DNA from: Scleromatobacter sp038243995
GTDB taxonomy: Bacteria > Pseudomonadota > Gammaproteobacteria > Burkholderiales > Burkholderiaceae_C
Length of the DNA stretch: 64,000 nucleotides
Direction of reading: 5' to 3'
Assembly: GCA_038243995.1 (NCBI GenBank)
Contig: JBBRTV010000021.1
Location: 41,811 to 105,810 of the forward strand
The notes under the pieces were generated by a model. That model did not search any database, was not told the DNA's origin, and saw nothing but the letters and a program-made list of their open reading frames with translations. How positions within the stretch are numbered: position 1 is the stretch's first letter; each line of letters opens with the position of its first letter. Made by a program: the position numbers and the translations under genes. Below, piece after piece: positions 55,488 through 64,000 of this stretch.

Positions 55488-55587
55488 GGTGACGAGCCTT
55501 ACCCCGGCACTGGTCACAACAGTTAGGGCTGCTTCGTTCCCGACCTGACCCGGTTGGCCGTGCTTCCATGCGGGGAGGCCCGTCACC
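55488..55587 (-). ncRNA. ffs: Signal recognition particle RNA, 4.5S type
   Basis: The minus strand holds the conserved SRP core GGTCAGGTCGGGAACGAAGC followed by AGCC and later GTGCCGGGGT. The ends GGTGACG (5') and CGTCACC (3') pair to form the terminal helix, which gives a 100-nt RNA. With Ffh it targets membrane proteins. A place beside dnaX is common for this gene. The precise ends are inferred from pairing. The rest of the 297-bp gap from 55423 to 55719 shows nothing. Confidence 0.92.
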
Positions 55588-55719
55588 GACGATTGTAGGC
55601 GAGTCTGGGCGTGCTGCCGGCCGACGCCGAAAAAAGTCGCCTCGTTCCGCGCGCTGGTGGGTGGGCGGGCGACGCGGCGCAGGGGTGGCCGCGGGGCCTG
55701 CGGCGGCGAGGGGCCGGGC

Positions 55720-56847
55720 TCAGCGCAGTTGCAGGTCGTCGTCGCCGAAGCGGATGGCGAGCGGCTCGATGATCAGCTGCTTCGGGCCGTCTTCGACCGT
55801 GCCGGCGATGCAGGCGCCGATGCCCAGGTCTTCGGCGATCTGGCAGGCCTGCGCGGCCTGGTCGGCGGGCATGAAGAGGGCGAAGCCGGCGCCCATGTTG
55901 AGCGTGCTGTAGGCCTCGCGGTCGTCGTGCCTGGCGTGCTGCTGGATGAACTTCAGCACCGGCGGCACGGGCGGCACCTGGGAGATGCGGTACGTGAATG
56001 CCTTGGGATGGCGCAGCAGCTTGCGCCAGCCGTGGCCGGTGATGTTGGCGCTGTAGTGCACTGTGAGCCCGGCTTGCGCGAGGGCTTCGGTCACGGGCGA
56101 GTACAGCGTCGTCGGCGCGAGCAGGGCGTCGCCGTAGGCGAGGCCGGGTTCGACCGGCGTCATGTAGCCGTTGGGCAGGCGCTCGACGAGCTTGCGCGCG
56201 AGGCTCAGGCCGTTGGCGTGGATGCCGCTGGACGCGAGCAGGACGATCGCGTCGCCGGCGGCGAGATGGTCGCCGACGGACAGGCGCGACTTCGGATTGA
56301 TGATGCCGGTGCACGACGACGCGAGGTCGATGCGGCCGCCTTCGACGATGCCCGCCAGCGCGGGCGTCTCGCCGCCGCCCCAGGCGACCCCGCAGGTATC
56401 GCAGGCGGCCTTCCAGCCATCGACGAGCGCCTTGGCGCGCTCCTTGTCGCTGAACCAGTCGCTGCCGCCGGCGGCCCAGTACGCCTGGATGACCAGCGGC
56501 GTGGCGCCGACGGTGATCAGGTCGTTGATGGACATCGCGATCGTGTCTTGCGCGATCCCGGCGTAGTAGCTGCGTCCGGTCAGCTCGGCCATCTCGTCGG
56601 CGACCAGCGCCTTGGAGCCGAGGCATTCGACGATGCTCGCGAGGTAGAACGGTCCGACGTCGACGACATAGGCGGATTCGCCGCGCGACGCGGCGACCTC
56701 GGCGAAGCCACGCGCCGCCAGGTGCGTGGCGGTGGCGGCGGCGGCGCGCTGCGCGGCCACTTTCAGCGGGTCGATCAGGTCGTAGTTGACGCCGGCCTGC
56801 TCGTAGCTGAGCGTGTCGGGGTGGCTGGAGGAGGAATGCGAGGTCAT
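55720..56847 (-). CDS. PurM-like AIR-synthase-related protein
   Basis: A 375-residue protein of the PurM/AIR synthase superfamily. It begins like PurM (LSYEQAGVNYDLIDP) and has MSINDLITVGATPL, GGGETPALAGIV, SSGIHANGLSLARKL and a C-terminal NMGAGFALFMP, so the ATP-binding fold is intact. It lacks the canonical DGVGTK loop, reading ECLGSK instead, and the spacing differs from true PurM. Either a divergent cyclo-ligase or a related ATP-dependent enzyme is possible. It is divergent from dnaX, with 112 bp between the starts. Confidence 0.8.
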   Translation of the reverse strand: MTSHSSSSHPDTLSYEQAGVNYDLIDPLKVAAQRAAAATATHLAARGFAEVAASRGESAYVVDVGPFYLASIVECLGSKALVADEMAELTGRSYYAGIAQDTIAMSINDLITVGATPLVIQAYWAAGGSDWFSDKERAKALVDGWKAACDTCGVAWGGGETPALAGIVEGGRIDLASSCTGIINPKSRLSVGDHLAAGDAIVLLASSGIHANGLSLARKLVERLPNGYMTPVEPGLAYGDALLAPTTLYSPVTEALAQAGLTVHYSANITGHGWRKLLRHPKAFTYRISQVPPVPPVLKFIQQHARHDDREAYSTLNMGAGFALFMPADQAAQACQIAEDLGIGACIAGTVEDGPKQLIIEPLAIRFGDDDLQLR

Positions 56848-56959
56848 GGACCAATTATCGGTCACCCGATACGCGGCGTGGCGCCGCCTCGCCCGCACGG
56901 GCGTGCGCCGGGCGCGCCGCGCGCGGCGCGCCCGGGGCCGGTCATCTAGAATCGACGCC

Positions 56960-59125
56960 ATGAGTTATGTCGTCCTCGCACGCAAATACCGGCCGCGCCG
57001 CTTCGAGCAGATGGTGGGGCAGGATCACGTCGTGCGCGCGCTGACGCATGCGCTCGAGCAGGGTCGGCTGCACCACGCCTACCTGTTCACCGGCACGCGC
57101 GGCATCGGCAAGACGACCGTGTCGCGCATCCTCGCCAAGAGCCTCAACTGCACGGGGGCCGACGGCCTGGGCGGCGTCACGGCGCAGCCGTGCGGCGTCT
57201 GCACCGCCTGCACGGAGATCGACGCCGACCGCTTCATCGACTACGTGGAGCTCGACGCCGCCTCCAACCGCAGCATCGACGAGATCCGCGACCTGATCGA
57301 GCGCGCCGCCTACAAGCCGAGCGTGGGCCGCTACAAGGTCTTCATGATCGACGAGGCGCACCAGCTCACGAAAGATGCGTTCAACGCGCTGCTGAAGACG
57401 CTCGAGGAGCCGCCCGACTACCTGAAATTCGTGCTGGCGACGACGGACCCCGAGAAAATGCTGCCGACGGTGCTCAGCCGCTGCCTGCAGTTCAACCTGC
57501 GCCCGATGGCGCCGGAGACCGTCGCCGCCCACCTGGAGCAGGTGCTCGGCGCCGAAGCCATCGTGCACGACGCCGGCTCCCTGCGCTTGCTGTCGCGTGC
57601 GGCGCGCGGCTCGATGCGCGACGCGCTCTCGCTCACCGACCAGGCGATCGCCTACGGCGCGGGTTCGCTCGAGGAATCGGCCGTGCGCGCGATGCTGGGC
57701 ACGGTCGATCGCAGCCACGCGAACCGCATCGTCGAATCGCTGAGCCGGCGCGACGCCGCGGCCATGTTGGCCGAGGTCGACGCGCTGCGCGGGCTGGGCC
57801 TGTCGGCCGCGGGAACGCTCGAGGAAGTCGCTCGTCTGCTGCAGCAGATGGCGGTCGAACAGGCCCTGCCGGGCGCGCTCGATGCGAGCGATTCCGACAC
57901 CGGGGCCGCACGCACGCTCGCGGCCGCGCTGCCGGCCGACGAGACACAGTTGCTCTACAGCATCGCGCTGCACGGCCGCGCGGAGTTGAGCCTGGCACCC
58001 GACGAGTACGCCGGGCTGGTGATGGTGTTGCTGCGCTTCATGGCATTTCCCGCCAGCGGCGGCAACGGCAGTGGCGGCGGCGGTGGCACGGTGCCGCCCA
58101 TGGCGCGTCCGCCCGAGGGCGGGATCCGCGCTGCGTCGGCCGGGGCGACAGCTTCGACTGCCGTGCCGGCCGCGCGTGAGGGCGCGGGTGGGGCGCCCGT
58201 GGCGGCGCCTGTCGCCGCGACGACCGTGGCGACGGTCACGGCCGTCGGCCAGGCACCGGACGCTTCCGGCGCGAGCCTGGCGTCGCCGGGGGAATCGGCG
58301 TCGCCCGCGCCCGCGCCGACGCGCGCGATCCCCGCGGCGCAAGACGCCGACGGCGGCGCTCCGGCGGCCGACGCGGCGGCGTCGCGGGCACCGGCACCAC
58401 ACGCGTCGCCCGTCGTGGCTGCCCCGACGCCGGCGGCCGCGTTGCTGCGGCCGGCCGCCCCGCGTGCGGTGGCGACGGCGACTGTCGCGGACGACGCCGA
58501 TCCGCCCTGGGGCGACGAGGAACCCGACATCCTCGAAGACGACCTGCCGTCCCCCGCGCGCGGCCATGCGGGCGCGCGCGGCGCCGCGCAAGCGCCTCCA
58601 GCGGCGCGTCGTCCGCCCTGGGAGGAGCCGGAAGAAATCGATGCGCCGCCCGCCTCCGCACCCCCGCCGCGGTCGGCCGGGCAGCCCGTGGCGATGCCGC
58701 CCATGTCGCCGCCGTTCGAGCGCACCGCGCTCGGCACGCGCTGGTACGAGTTGGTCGCCCGATGCAGCGCCGCCGGCGGCCTGGTCGCGCTGGTGCGCGC
58801 GCTGGCGATGCAGGCCGAGCTGATCGCGTGCGAGGCCGACGGCGAGGCGCCGGCCTGGCGCCTGCGCGTCGGCCTGGAGACGCTGCGCAATCCGGCGCTC
58901 GTCGAGAAACTCGCGGTCATCCTGCGCCAGCACCTGGGCCAGAATGTCCAGCTGGTCGTCGAAGCCGGCGAGGCCCAGGATTCGCCCCTCAAGCGCGACA
59001 CGGCCGAGACCGAACGCCGCCAGCGCGCGGCGATCGACACCATCCAGTCCGACCCGACGGTACGCGCCTTGCTGGCCCAGTTCCAGACCGCGCGCATCCT
59101 TCCCGGTTCGATCAAACCCCTCTGA
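56960..59125 (+). CDS. dnaX: DNA polymerase III subunits gamma and tau
   Basis: DnaX is the ATPase that loads the sliding clamp and holds the replicase together. The 721-residue protein has the P-loop GTRGIGKTT (45-53), a zinc motif with CGVCTAC, the DEAHQLTKDAFNALLKTLEEPP Walker B region and the LSRCLQF sensor 1. Residues 365-600 form an Ala/Pro-rich linker before the tau-specific C-terminal domain. No slippery heptamer for a short gamma form was noticed. It is the first gene of dnaX-ebfC-recR. Confidence 0.96.
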   Translation: MSYVVLARKYRPRRFEQMVGQDHVVRALTHALEQGRLHHAYLFTGTRGIGKTTVSRILAKSLNCTGADGLGGVTAQPCGVCTACTEIDADRFIDYVELDAASNRSIDEIRDLIERAAYKPSVGRYKVFMIDEAHQLTKDAFNALLKTLEEPPDYLKFVLATTDPEKMLPTVLSRCLQFNLRPMAPETVAAHLEQVLGAEAIVHDAGSLRLLSRAARGSMRDALSLTDQAIAYGAGSLEESAVRAMLGTVDRSHANRIVESLSRRDAAAMLAEVDALRGLGLSAAGTLEEVARLLQQMAVEQALPGALDASDSDTGAARTLAAALPADETQLLYSIALHGRAELSLAPDEYAGLVMVLLRFMAFPASGGNGSGGGGGTVPPMARPPEGGIRAASAGATASTAVPAAREGAGGAPVAAPVAATTVATVTAVGQAPDASGASLASPGESASPAPAPTRAIPAAQDADGGAPAADAAASRAPAPHASPVVAAPTPAAALLRPAAPRAVATATVADDADPPWGDEEPDILEDDLPSPARGHAGARGAAQAPPAARRPPWEEPEEIDAPPASAPPPRSAGQPVAMPPMSPPFERTALGTRWYELVARCSAAGGLVALVRALAMQAELIACEADGEAPAWRLRVGLETLRNPALVEKLAVILRQHLGQNVQLVVEAGEAQDSPLKRDTAETERRQRAAIDTIQSDPTVRALLAQFQTARILPGSIKPL

Positions 59126-59179
59126 TCCGCTCCCCGCCGGATCAGGCCTCCACAGACACAAGACGAAAGGTCGTACCCC

Positions 59180-59506
59180 ATGATGAAAGGTCAACTCGCT
59201 GGCCTGATGAAGCAGGCCCAGGCGATGCAGGACAACCTGAAGAAGGTGCAGGACGAGCTCGGCAACATCGAGGTCGAGGGCCAGTCGGGCGCCGGCCTCG
59301 TGAAGATCACGATGACGTGCAAGCACGAAGTCCGCCGCGTCACGATTGACCCGAGCCTGCTCGCGGACGACAAGGACATGCTCGAAGACCTGGTCGCGGC
59401 CGCCTTCAACGACTCGCTGCGCCGCGCCGAGGAAGTCAGCCAGGAAAAGATGGGCAAGGTCACCGCCGGCATGCCGCTGCCTCCGGGCATGAAGATGCCG
59501 TTCTGA
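59180..59506 (+). CDS. ebfC: YbaB/EbfC nucleoid-associated protein
   Basis: A 108-residue DNA-binding dimer of the YbaB/EbfC family. It begins MMKGQLAGLMKQAQAMQDNL and has the GQSGAGLVKITMTCKHEVRRV core strand region. AAAGG precedes an ATGATG start. It lies 54 bases after dnaX and before recR, the classic arrangement. Confidence 0.96.
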   Translation: MMKGQLAGLMKQAQAMQDNLKKVQDELGNIEVEGQSGAGLVKITMTCKHEVRRVTIDPSLLADDKDMLEDLVAAAFNDSLRRAEEVSQEKMGKVTAGMPLPPGMKMPF

Positions 59507-59630
59507 TCGCCTTGATCACCCTCGTCGTCACGACCCCGATCCCTCGCGGCGAGTCTCGCGCAGGTTTCCCGGTGCTTCGCCGCGCGAGGCCGGCGGGGCG
59601 AGGCGGACGCATGCAGAAGAGGGATGCAGC

Positions 59631-60218
59631 ATGACCGAACCGAGGCTTCTTTCGCTGGTCGAGGCCTTGCGCATCCTGCCGGGCGTCGGCGTCAAGTCGG
59701 CGCAGCGCATGGCGTTCCACCTGCTGCAGCACGACCGCGCGGGCGCGCTGCGCCTGGCCACCGCGCTCGACGCCGCGGTGCACGACATCCGCCATTGCGT
59801 GCGTTGCCACACCTTCACCGAACACGAGATGTGCGACGTCTGCGTGGACCCGTCGCGCGACACGACGCAGTTGTGCGTCGTCGAGACGCCGGCCGACCAG
59901 TCGGCGCTTGAACGCACTGGCAGCTACAAAGGGCTGTACTTCGTCCTCATGGGTAGGCTGAGCCCGCTCGACGGCGTCGGCGTGCGCGACATCGGCGTCG
60001 GGCCGCTGCTCGAACGCCTCGAGCGCGAGCCCGTCGAAGAGGTGATCCTCGCCACCAGCTTCACCGCCGAGGGCGAGGCGACGGCGCATGTCATCGGCGA
60101 GGCGCTGAAGGCGCGCGGCACGACAGTGTCGCGGCTGGCGCGCGGAGTGCCGGCGGGCAGCGAGCTGGAATACGTCGACCTGTCGACCATCGCGCACGCG
60201 CTGGCGGATCGGCGCTGA
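59631..60218 (+). CDS. recR: Recombination mediator protein RecR
   Basis: RecR helps RecO and RecF load RecA at gaps in DNA. The 195-residue product has the helix-hairpin-helix region LRILPGVGVKSAQRMAFHLL, a zinc finger with C56, C59, C68 and C71 (CVRC...CDVC) and a Toprim domain (LCVVETPADQSALE). It follows ebfC by 124 bases. A strong bidirectional terminator lies 43 bases downstream. Confidence 0.97.
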   Translation: MTEPRLLSLVEALRILPGVGVKSAQRMAFHLLQHDRAGALRLATALDAAVHDIRHCVRCHTFTEHEMCDVCVDPSRDTTQLCVVETPADQSALERTGSYKGLYFVLMGRLSPLDGVGVRDIGVGPLLERLEREPVEEVILATSFTAEGEATAHVIGEALKARGTTVSRLARGVPAGSELEYVDLSTIAHALADRR

Positions 60219-60260
60219 GGCGCGGCGAGTTTCCGGAGCGCTCGTTGCATTGCCAAAGCC

Positions 60261-60293
60261 AAGAAGGGCCGAACAACCCGTTCGGCCCTTCTT
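60261..60293. terminator. Bidirectional intrinsic terminator between recR and mltD
   Basis: AAGAAGGGCCGAAC (60261-60274) pairs perfectly with GTTCGGCCCTTCTT (60280-60293) around a five-base loop, a 14-bp stem with T-rich ends on both strands. It serves the convergent recR and transglycosylase genes. Confidence 0.92.
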
Positions 60294-60334
60294 CATTCCA
60301 TGGGCGCTGCGACCCAGCGCCGCCGAGGCGCTGA

Positions 60335-62191
60335 TCAGTGCTGCGCCACGCGCGTCTTCGCCTTGTCGTTGCGGGTGGACGGTGCGCCGCCGCCCTTGTG
60401 GGTGACGGGCGTTGCGGCGGCGATCTTCTTGCCGTGGGAGGCGACGGAGGTGGCCACGTGCGTGCCGCTGCGTGCGTTGGCGACTGCGCGCCTGTTCGCG
60501 GGGGCGGCCTTCGCCTGCGCGACCTTGGACGGCGCGGCGTGCGGCGTGGCGCGCGCGAGCGAGGTCGAGCGCGGCAGGAACAGGACGGCGGTGGTGCCGG
60601 CGCCGAACTTGCCGTTGGCGGCGACGTGGTTCCACGACGCCACTTCGGTCGGGGCGACGTGCCAGCGGCGGGCGACGGAGGCGACCGACTCGCCGCCCTT
60701 GCCGATGCGCATGTTGACGCGGCGCGTCGGCGGCAGGTCGGGGGCGAGGGTCATCGCCGCGGTCTCGGCGACCTGCTCCGAGACGTCGCTGGTGTGCTGG
60801 GCGCTGCGCGGCACGAGCAGGGTCGAGCCGGCCTTGACGAGCATGCGCGCGGGGATGTGGTTGACTTCGCGCAGGTCGGCTTCCGTCATGCCGACCTGCC
60901 GGGCCGCGTCGGCGGGGCGCAGCGTCTTGGTCGCGACCCAGGCCGTCCAGCTGGCGAGCGGGCCGTCGTGCGCCTTGATGGCGCGCACGAAGTCGTCGGC
61001 GTTGTCGTAGGGCAGCAGCACCTGGGGCGTGCCGGCGGCGAGGATGACGGGCTTGTCGAGCTGCGGGTTGAGCATGCGGAACTCGTCGAGCGGCACGTTG
61101 GCGAACTTGGCGGCGGTGGCGACGTCGATGTCGCGCTCGATCGGCACGCTGAGGAAATACGGGTGGTTGCCCACGGGCGGCAGCGTCAGGCCGAAGGTAT
61201 CCGGGTGCAGCACGATGTTCTTGACGGCCTGCAGCTTGGGCACGTAGCCGCGTGTCTCGGCCGGCAAGTTCAGGCTGACGTAGTCGGTCGGCAGGCCGGC
61301 CTTCTGGTTGCGCTTGATCGCGCGCTGGACATTGCCTTCGCCGCAGTTGTAGGCGGCGAGCGCGAGCTGCCAGTCGCCGAACATGTCGTGCAGGCGTTGC
61401 AGGTAGTCGAGCGCGGCGCGGGTGGACGCGAGGACGTCGCGGCGGTCGTCGCGGAAGATGTTCTGCTTCAGGTCGTAGTCGTGGCCCGTCGAGGCGATGA
61501 ACTGCCACATGCCCGAGGCCTTCGCGACCGACATCGCCTGCGGGTTGAAGGCGCTCTCGGTGAACGGCAGCAGCGCGAGTTCGGTCGGCATGTGGCGGCG
61601 CTCGACCTCGCGAGTGATGTGATACAGGTAGCGCGAGCCGCGCGCGGTCATGCGGGCGACGTAGTCGGGACGCGTGGCATACCACTGCTCCCATTCCTTG
61701 ACGGTGGGCGTGTCGAGGTCGGGGATCGCGAAGCCGTCGCGCACGCGGTGCCACAGGTCGGCGCGGGCGCTGCTGTCGTCGAGATTGACGCTCGCGTCCG
61801 GCTGCAGGGGGTCGAAGGGGGGCAGGACGGCCGGGGCTTGCTCGGTGCTGGCCGGATCGGCGTCGGTCGCGCTCTCGTCGGCAGTCGGGGCTGCGGGCGA
61901 CGGGCCGGTGACCGCGTCGGCGCTTGCGGCCTTCTGGCTGTCGGGGCCGTCCAGCGCGAGGCCGGGCAGTGTCGCCGGGGCCGCGGCGGTCGGCCCAAGG
62001 GCGCCTGCGATCGACGTGCCGGTGGCACCCGCGCCGGCGCCCGGAGGCGGCAGTTGGGCGATGTCGAGGGTGGAGCAGGCCGCCAGGGCGAACGCAAACG
62101 GGAGACCCGCCAGCATTGCCGGCCGGAACGCGTTGCGGAGCGCCAGGCGCGGCAGCAGTGTGTTTCTTGTTTTCAAAACGTGTTCTTCCAT
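60335..62191 (-). CDS. mltD: Membrane-bound lytic murein transglycosylase D with LysM-type repeats
   Basis: MltD cleaves peptidoglycan glycan strands in the periplasm. The 618-residue lipoprotein has a signal with lipobox ALAAC and a Pro/Ala/Thr-rich linker. The SLT domain carries catalytic E212 in LLPFTESAFNP, then SGMWQFI and LALAAYNCGEGNVQRAI. C-terminal LysM-like segments follow (RIGKGGESVASVARRWHVAP), then a basic tail with KTRVAQH at the end. ATG 62191 lies inside the end of gloB, so the two overlap by 19 bases. Betaproteobacterial MltD proteins are of similar length. Confidence 0.9.
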   Translation of the reverse strand: MEEHVLKTRNTLLPRLALRNAFRPAMLAGLPFAFALAACSTLDIAQLPPPGAGAGATGTSIAGALGPTAAAPATLPGLALDGPDSQKAASADAVTGPSPAAPTADESATDADPASTEQAPAVLPPFDPLQPDASVNLDDSSARADLWHRVRDGFAIPDLDTPTVKEWEQWYATRPDYVARMTARGSRYLYHITREVERRHMPTELALLPFTESAFNPQAMSVAKASGMWQFIASTGHDYDLKQNIFRDDRRDVLASTRAALDYLQRLHDMFGDWQLALAAYNCGEGNVQRAIKRNQKAGLPTDYVSLNLPAETRGYVPKLQAVKNIVLHPDTFGLTLPPVGNHPYFLSVPIERDIDVATAAKFANVPLDEFRMLNPQLDKPVILAAGTPQVLLPYDNADDFVRAIKAHDGPLASWTAWVATKTLRPADAARQVGMTEADLREVNHIPARMLVKAGSTLLVPRSAQHTSDVSEQVAETAAMTLAPDLPPTRRVNMRIGKGGESVASVARRWHVAPTEVASWNHVAANGKFGAGTTAVLFLPRSTSLARATPHAAPSKVAQAKAAPANRRAVANARSGTHVATSVASHGKKIAAATPVTHKGGGAPSTRNDKAKTRVAQH

Positions 62192-62940
62192 TCGCGCAGG
62201 GTGGCAAAGACTTCGGTGGAGGCACTCGACGGGGCGCCGTGTGCCAGCGCCGACGCGACCACGTCGGGCTCGCGGGCGCGCAGGAAAGGATTGACGGCGC
62301 GCTCGGTGGCGATCGTCGAAGGAAGCGTCGACGCGCCTTCGGCGCGCAACGCCTTGCAACGTACTTCGTAGTCGGCCAGTGCCGCGTTGTGAGGCTCGAC
62401 CGTGCGTGCGAAGCGCAGGTTCGAGAGCGTGTATTCGTGTGCGCAGCAGACGCGCGTGGCGCCCGCCAGCGCGGCGAGCTTGTCGAGAGAGTCGTGCATC
62501 TGCGCGGGAGTTCCCTCGAACAGCCTGCCGCAGCCGCCGGAGAACAGTGTGTCACCGCAGAACAGCCATGGGGCCTGCCCCGCGACCGTGACGACGTAAG
62601 CGATGTGACCGGCGGTGTGGCCGGGGACGTCGAGCACGGCCACATGGGCGCCGAGCAGCTCGAAGGACATGCCCTCGCTCATTGGTAAGACAGGCACCGG
62701 CATGCGCTCTTGCGCCGGGCCGTAGACGGGCCCTTCGAGGAGTGGCGCGAGTTCGGCGAGGCCGCCGACATGATCGGCATGATGGTGTGTCACTAGAATG
62801 GCCGCGAGCCGGAGTCCCCGCTCGTGCAAGGCGTTCGCGACAGGCGCCGCCGCTCCGGGATCCACCACGAAGGCCTGGTGGCCGTCGTGAAGCATCCAGA
62901 TGAGGTTGTCGGCGAAGGCGGGCAGGGCGATCAGTTCCAT
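62173..62940 (-). CDS. gloB: Hydroxyacylglutathione hydrolase (glyoxalase II)
   Basis: GloB hydrolyses S-lactoylglutathione to D-lactate and glutathione, the second step of methylglyoxal detoxification. The 255-residue metallo-beta-lactamase-fold protein has the binuclear zinc motif THHHADH (51-57), VPGHTAGHIAYV, FCGDTLFSGGCGRLFEG and CAHEYT. ATG 62940 matches the family start. Its leader appears to be only about ten bases and lacks a Shine-Dalgarno sequence. Its start codon overlaps that of the divergent methyltransferase gene. Confidence 0.95.
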   Translation of the reverse strand: MELIALPAFADNLIWMLHDGHQAFVVDPGAAAPVANALHERGLRLAAILVTHHHADHVGGLAELAPLLEGPVYGPAQERMPVPVLPMSEGMSFELLGAHVAVLDVPGHTAGHIAYVVTVAGQAPWLFCGDTLFSGGCGRLFEGTPAQMHDSLDKLAALAGATRVCCAHEYTLSNLRFARTVEPHNAALADYEVRCKALRAEGASTLPSTIATERAVNPFLRAREPDVVASALAHGAPSSASTEVFATLREWKNTF

Positions 62941-63742
62941 GGAGAGAAGCGCAGCGATTATAGAGTTGGGAGAGTGGCTTAGAACGCCGCCGGGCCAGTA
63001 CTTGCTCGACTGGGAGCAGCATCGCGTCGACAACGCGGTTTCCGATATTTTCGGCTATCACGCGCTGCAGATGGGGCTGCCCGAACTCGACGGACTGCGC
63101 GCCAACCGGATGCCGCACCGCTGGCTGGCCACCGACAGCCTCGTCAGTCCAGCGCCTGCGGTCATCGCACCGCCGCGCGACGTGCTGATTTCCACGCAGG
63201 CGCTGTCGGTGCCGATCGGCCTGCATTGCGACGCCGAGGCCTTGCCGTTCCCGTCCGGCAGCCTCGACCTGATGGTGATGCCCCACACGCTCGAGCTGGC
63301 GCAGGATCCCCACGCTGCATTGTCCGAGGCCGCGCGCGTGCTGATGCCTGAAGGAAGGCTGGTGATCGTGGGCTTCAATCCGGCCAGCCTGTGGGGCGCG
63401 CGGCAACGGCTCGGCCGCACGCGCATGAGCCTGGGCATCGGCGACGACCGGCTGTTCCTGCCGAACTCAGGCGAGTTCATCGGTTACTGGCGGCTGCGCG
63501 ACTGGCTCAAGCTGCTCAGCTTCGAGATCGAAGGTGGCCGCTTCGGCTGCTATCGACCGCCGTGGAAGTCCGATAAATGGCTGGGGCGCTATGCCTGGAT
63601 GGAAAACGCCGGAGACCGCTGGTGGCCGGTGCTGGGCGCGGTCTATTTCCTCGTCGCCGTGCGGCGCGTGCGCGGCATGCGGCTCATCGGCAAGGTGCGC
63701 AAGGAGCGTGTGAAGGCCGGTGCGGCGCCTGTCGTCGTATGA
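62939..63742 (+). CDS. Class I SAM-dependent methyltransferase
   Basis: A 267-residue methyltransferase-fold protein. The visible motifs are the post-motif stretch CDAEALPFPSGSLDLMVMPHTLELAQDPHA and EAARVLMPEGRLVIVGFNP, typical of the Methyltransf_11 group, but no clear glycine-rich motif I is seen. The substrate is unknown. It is commonly divergent from gloB in betaproteobacteria. ATG 62939 shares two bases with the gloB start codon (CCATGG). A TTG at 62966 is a weaker alternative start. Tandem repeats begin two bases after its stop. Confidence 0.85.
   Translation: MERSAAIIELGEWLRTPPGQYLLDWEQHRVDNAVSDIFGYHALQMGLPELDGLRANRMPHRWLATDSLVSPAPAVIAPPRDVLISTQALSVPIGLHCDAEALPFPSGSLDLMVMPHTLELAQDPHAALSEAARVLMPEGRLVIVGFNPASLWGARQRLGRTRMSLGIGDDRLFLPNSGEFIGYWRLRDWLKLLSFEIEGGRFGCYRPPWKSDKWLGRYAWMENAGDRWWPVLGAVYFLVAVRRVRGMRLIGKVRKERVKAGAAPVVV
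62957..62962 (-). promoter_or_regulatory. TATAAT -10 element of gloB
   Basis: A perfect TATAAT is read on the minus strand only 17 bases before the gloB ATG. It implies a leader of about ten bases. No convincing -35 is seen at 16-18 bases upstream. The element lies inside the first codons of the divergent methyltransferase gene. Confidence 0.4.
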
Positions 63743-63744
63743 AG

Positions 63745-64000
63745 TGACGGCCCCCACGCTCCCTCCGGTCGCTGCCCCCCGAGGGGGTGTTCGGGTCGGC
63801 TCGGCTGCGAGCCTCGCTTCCCTCCACGTGGTCGGGCCTGCGGCCGGCTGAAACCTTCGCGGGGGGAGGACGGCCCCCACGCTCCCTCTGGTCGCTGCCC
63901 CCCGAGGGGGTGTTCGGGTCGGCTCGGCTGCGAGCCTCGCTTCCCTCCACTTGGTCGGGCCTGCGGCCGGCTGAAACCTTCGCGGGGGGCTTCAGCGACC
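63745..64000. repeat. Second block of the tandem intergenic repeat
   Basis: Two head-to-tail units (63745-63867 and 63868 to the window end) nearly identical to those at 28779-29160. The same order of inverted repeats is present: CCCCC-CGA-GGGGG, GGCTCG-GCTG-CGAGCC and GGCC-TGC-GGCC. Both units end in GAAACCTTCGCGGGGGG. The block probably continues beyond the window. No gene lies in this stretch. Confidence 0.93.

Noticed and set aside
59460..62645. A 1061-codon open frame on the minus strand across recR, the transglycosylase and gloB
   Set aside because: It crosses three recognisable genes and a strong terminator and has Arg/Pro/Ala-rich composition. The MltD and GloB frames carry the conserved motifs.

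Overview
The window is a contiguous, GC-rich chromosomal segment that looks like a betaproteobacterium of the order Burkholderiales. The evidence is the gene order tpiA-secG-tRNA-Leu-nuoABCDEFGHIJKLMN followed by Nudix and DUF1178 genes, the SDR-type threonine dehydrogenase, the dnaX-ebfC-recR block beside the 4.5S RNA gene, and the gloB/methyltransferase divergon. The genus cannot be fixed from the sequence alone. No plasmid, phage, insertion sequence or CRISPR array was found.

Layout. Positions 1-17272: end of tpiA, secG with a terminator, tRNA-Leu(GAG), the complete 14-gene respiratory complex I operon, then a Nudix hydrolase and a zinc-ribbon DUF1178 gene. Positions 17229-25982: an unrecognised gene, a GlcD/LdhD-like FAD oxidase, DUF2069 and BrkB/YihY membrane proteins, a cupin-type XRE regulator divergent from kbl-tdh (threonine to glycine) with an 18-bp palindrome between them, a lipoprotein dihaem cytochrome c peroxidase with a Fur-box-like promoter, and a DUF962 membrane protein. 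Positions 26054-40671: alpha/beta hydrolase, metY, a CBS protein, a block of tandem intergenic repeats, a membrane PAS-GGDEF-EAL protein, aroC, an RND efflux pair without an outer-membrane partner, a DUF2235 hydrolase and a GSCFA protein. Positions 40745-47220: sdaA, gcvP, gcvH and gcvT on the minus strand behind a tandem glycine riboswitch. With kbl-tdh this makes a threonine/glycine/serine catabolic theme. Positions 47348-49778: a secreted Ala/Lys-rich protein with two perfect palindromes upstream, a decayed nitroreductase gene and a secreted seven-repeat HAF protein.

Positions 50011-55422 are the most interesting part: a photoactive yellow protein (PYP) locus. It encodes, in order, a divergent PYP-like protein, a PAS-PAS-GGDEF protein with a GGAEF active site, a PAS-GGDEF-EAL protein, a canonical PYP with all chromophore-pocket residues, and the PYP-specific 4-coumarate:CoA ligase. 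The first three genes overlap by a few bases, so light sensing and cyclic-di-GMP turnover appear to be one unit. No tyrosine ammonia-lyase gene is in the window.

Positions 55488-64000: 4.5S RNA, an atypical PurM-like protein, dnaX-ebfC-recR with a strong bidirectional terminator, an MltD-type lytic transglycosylase, gloB, a SAM methyltransferase and a second copy of the tandem repeat at the right edge.
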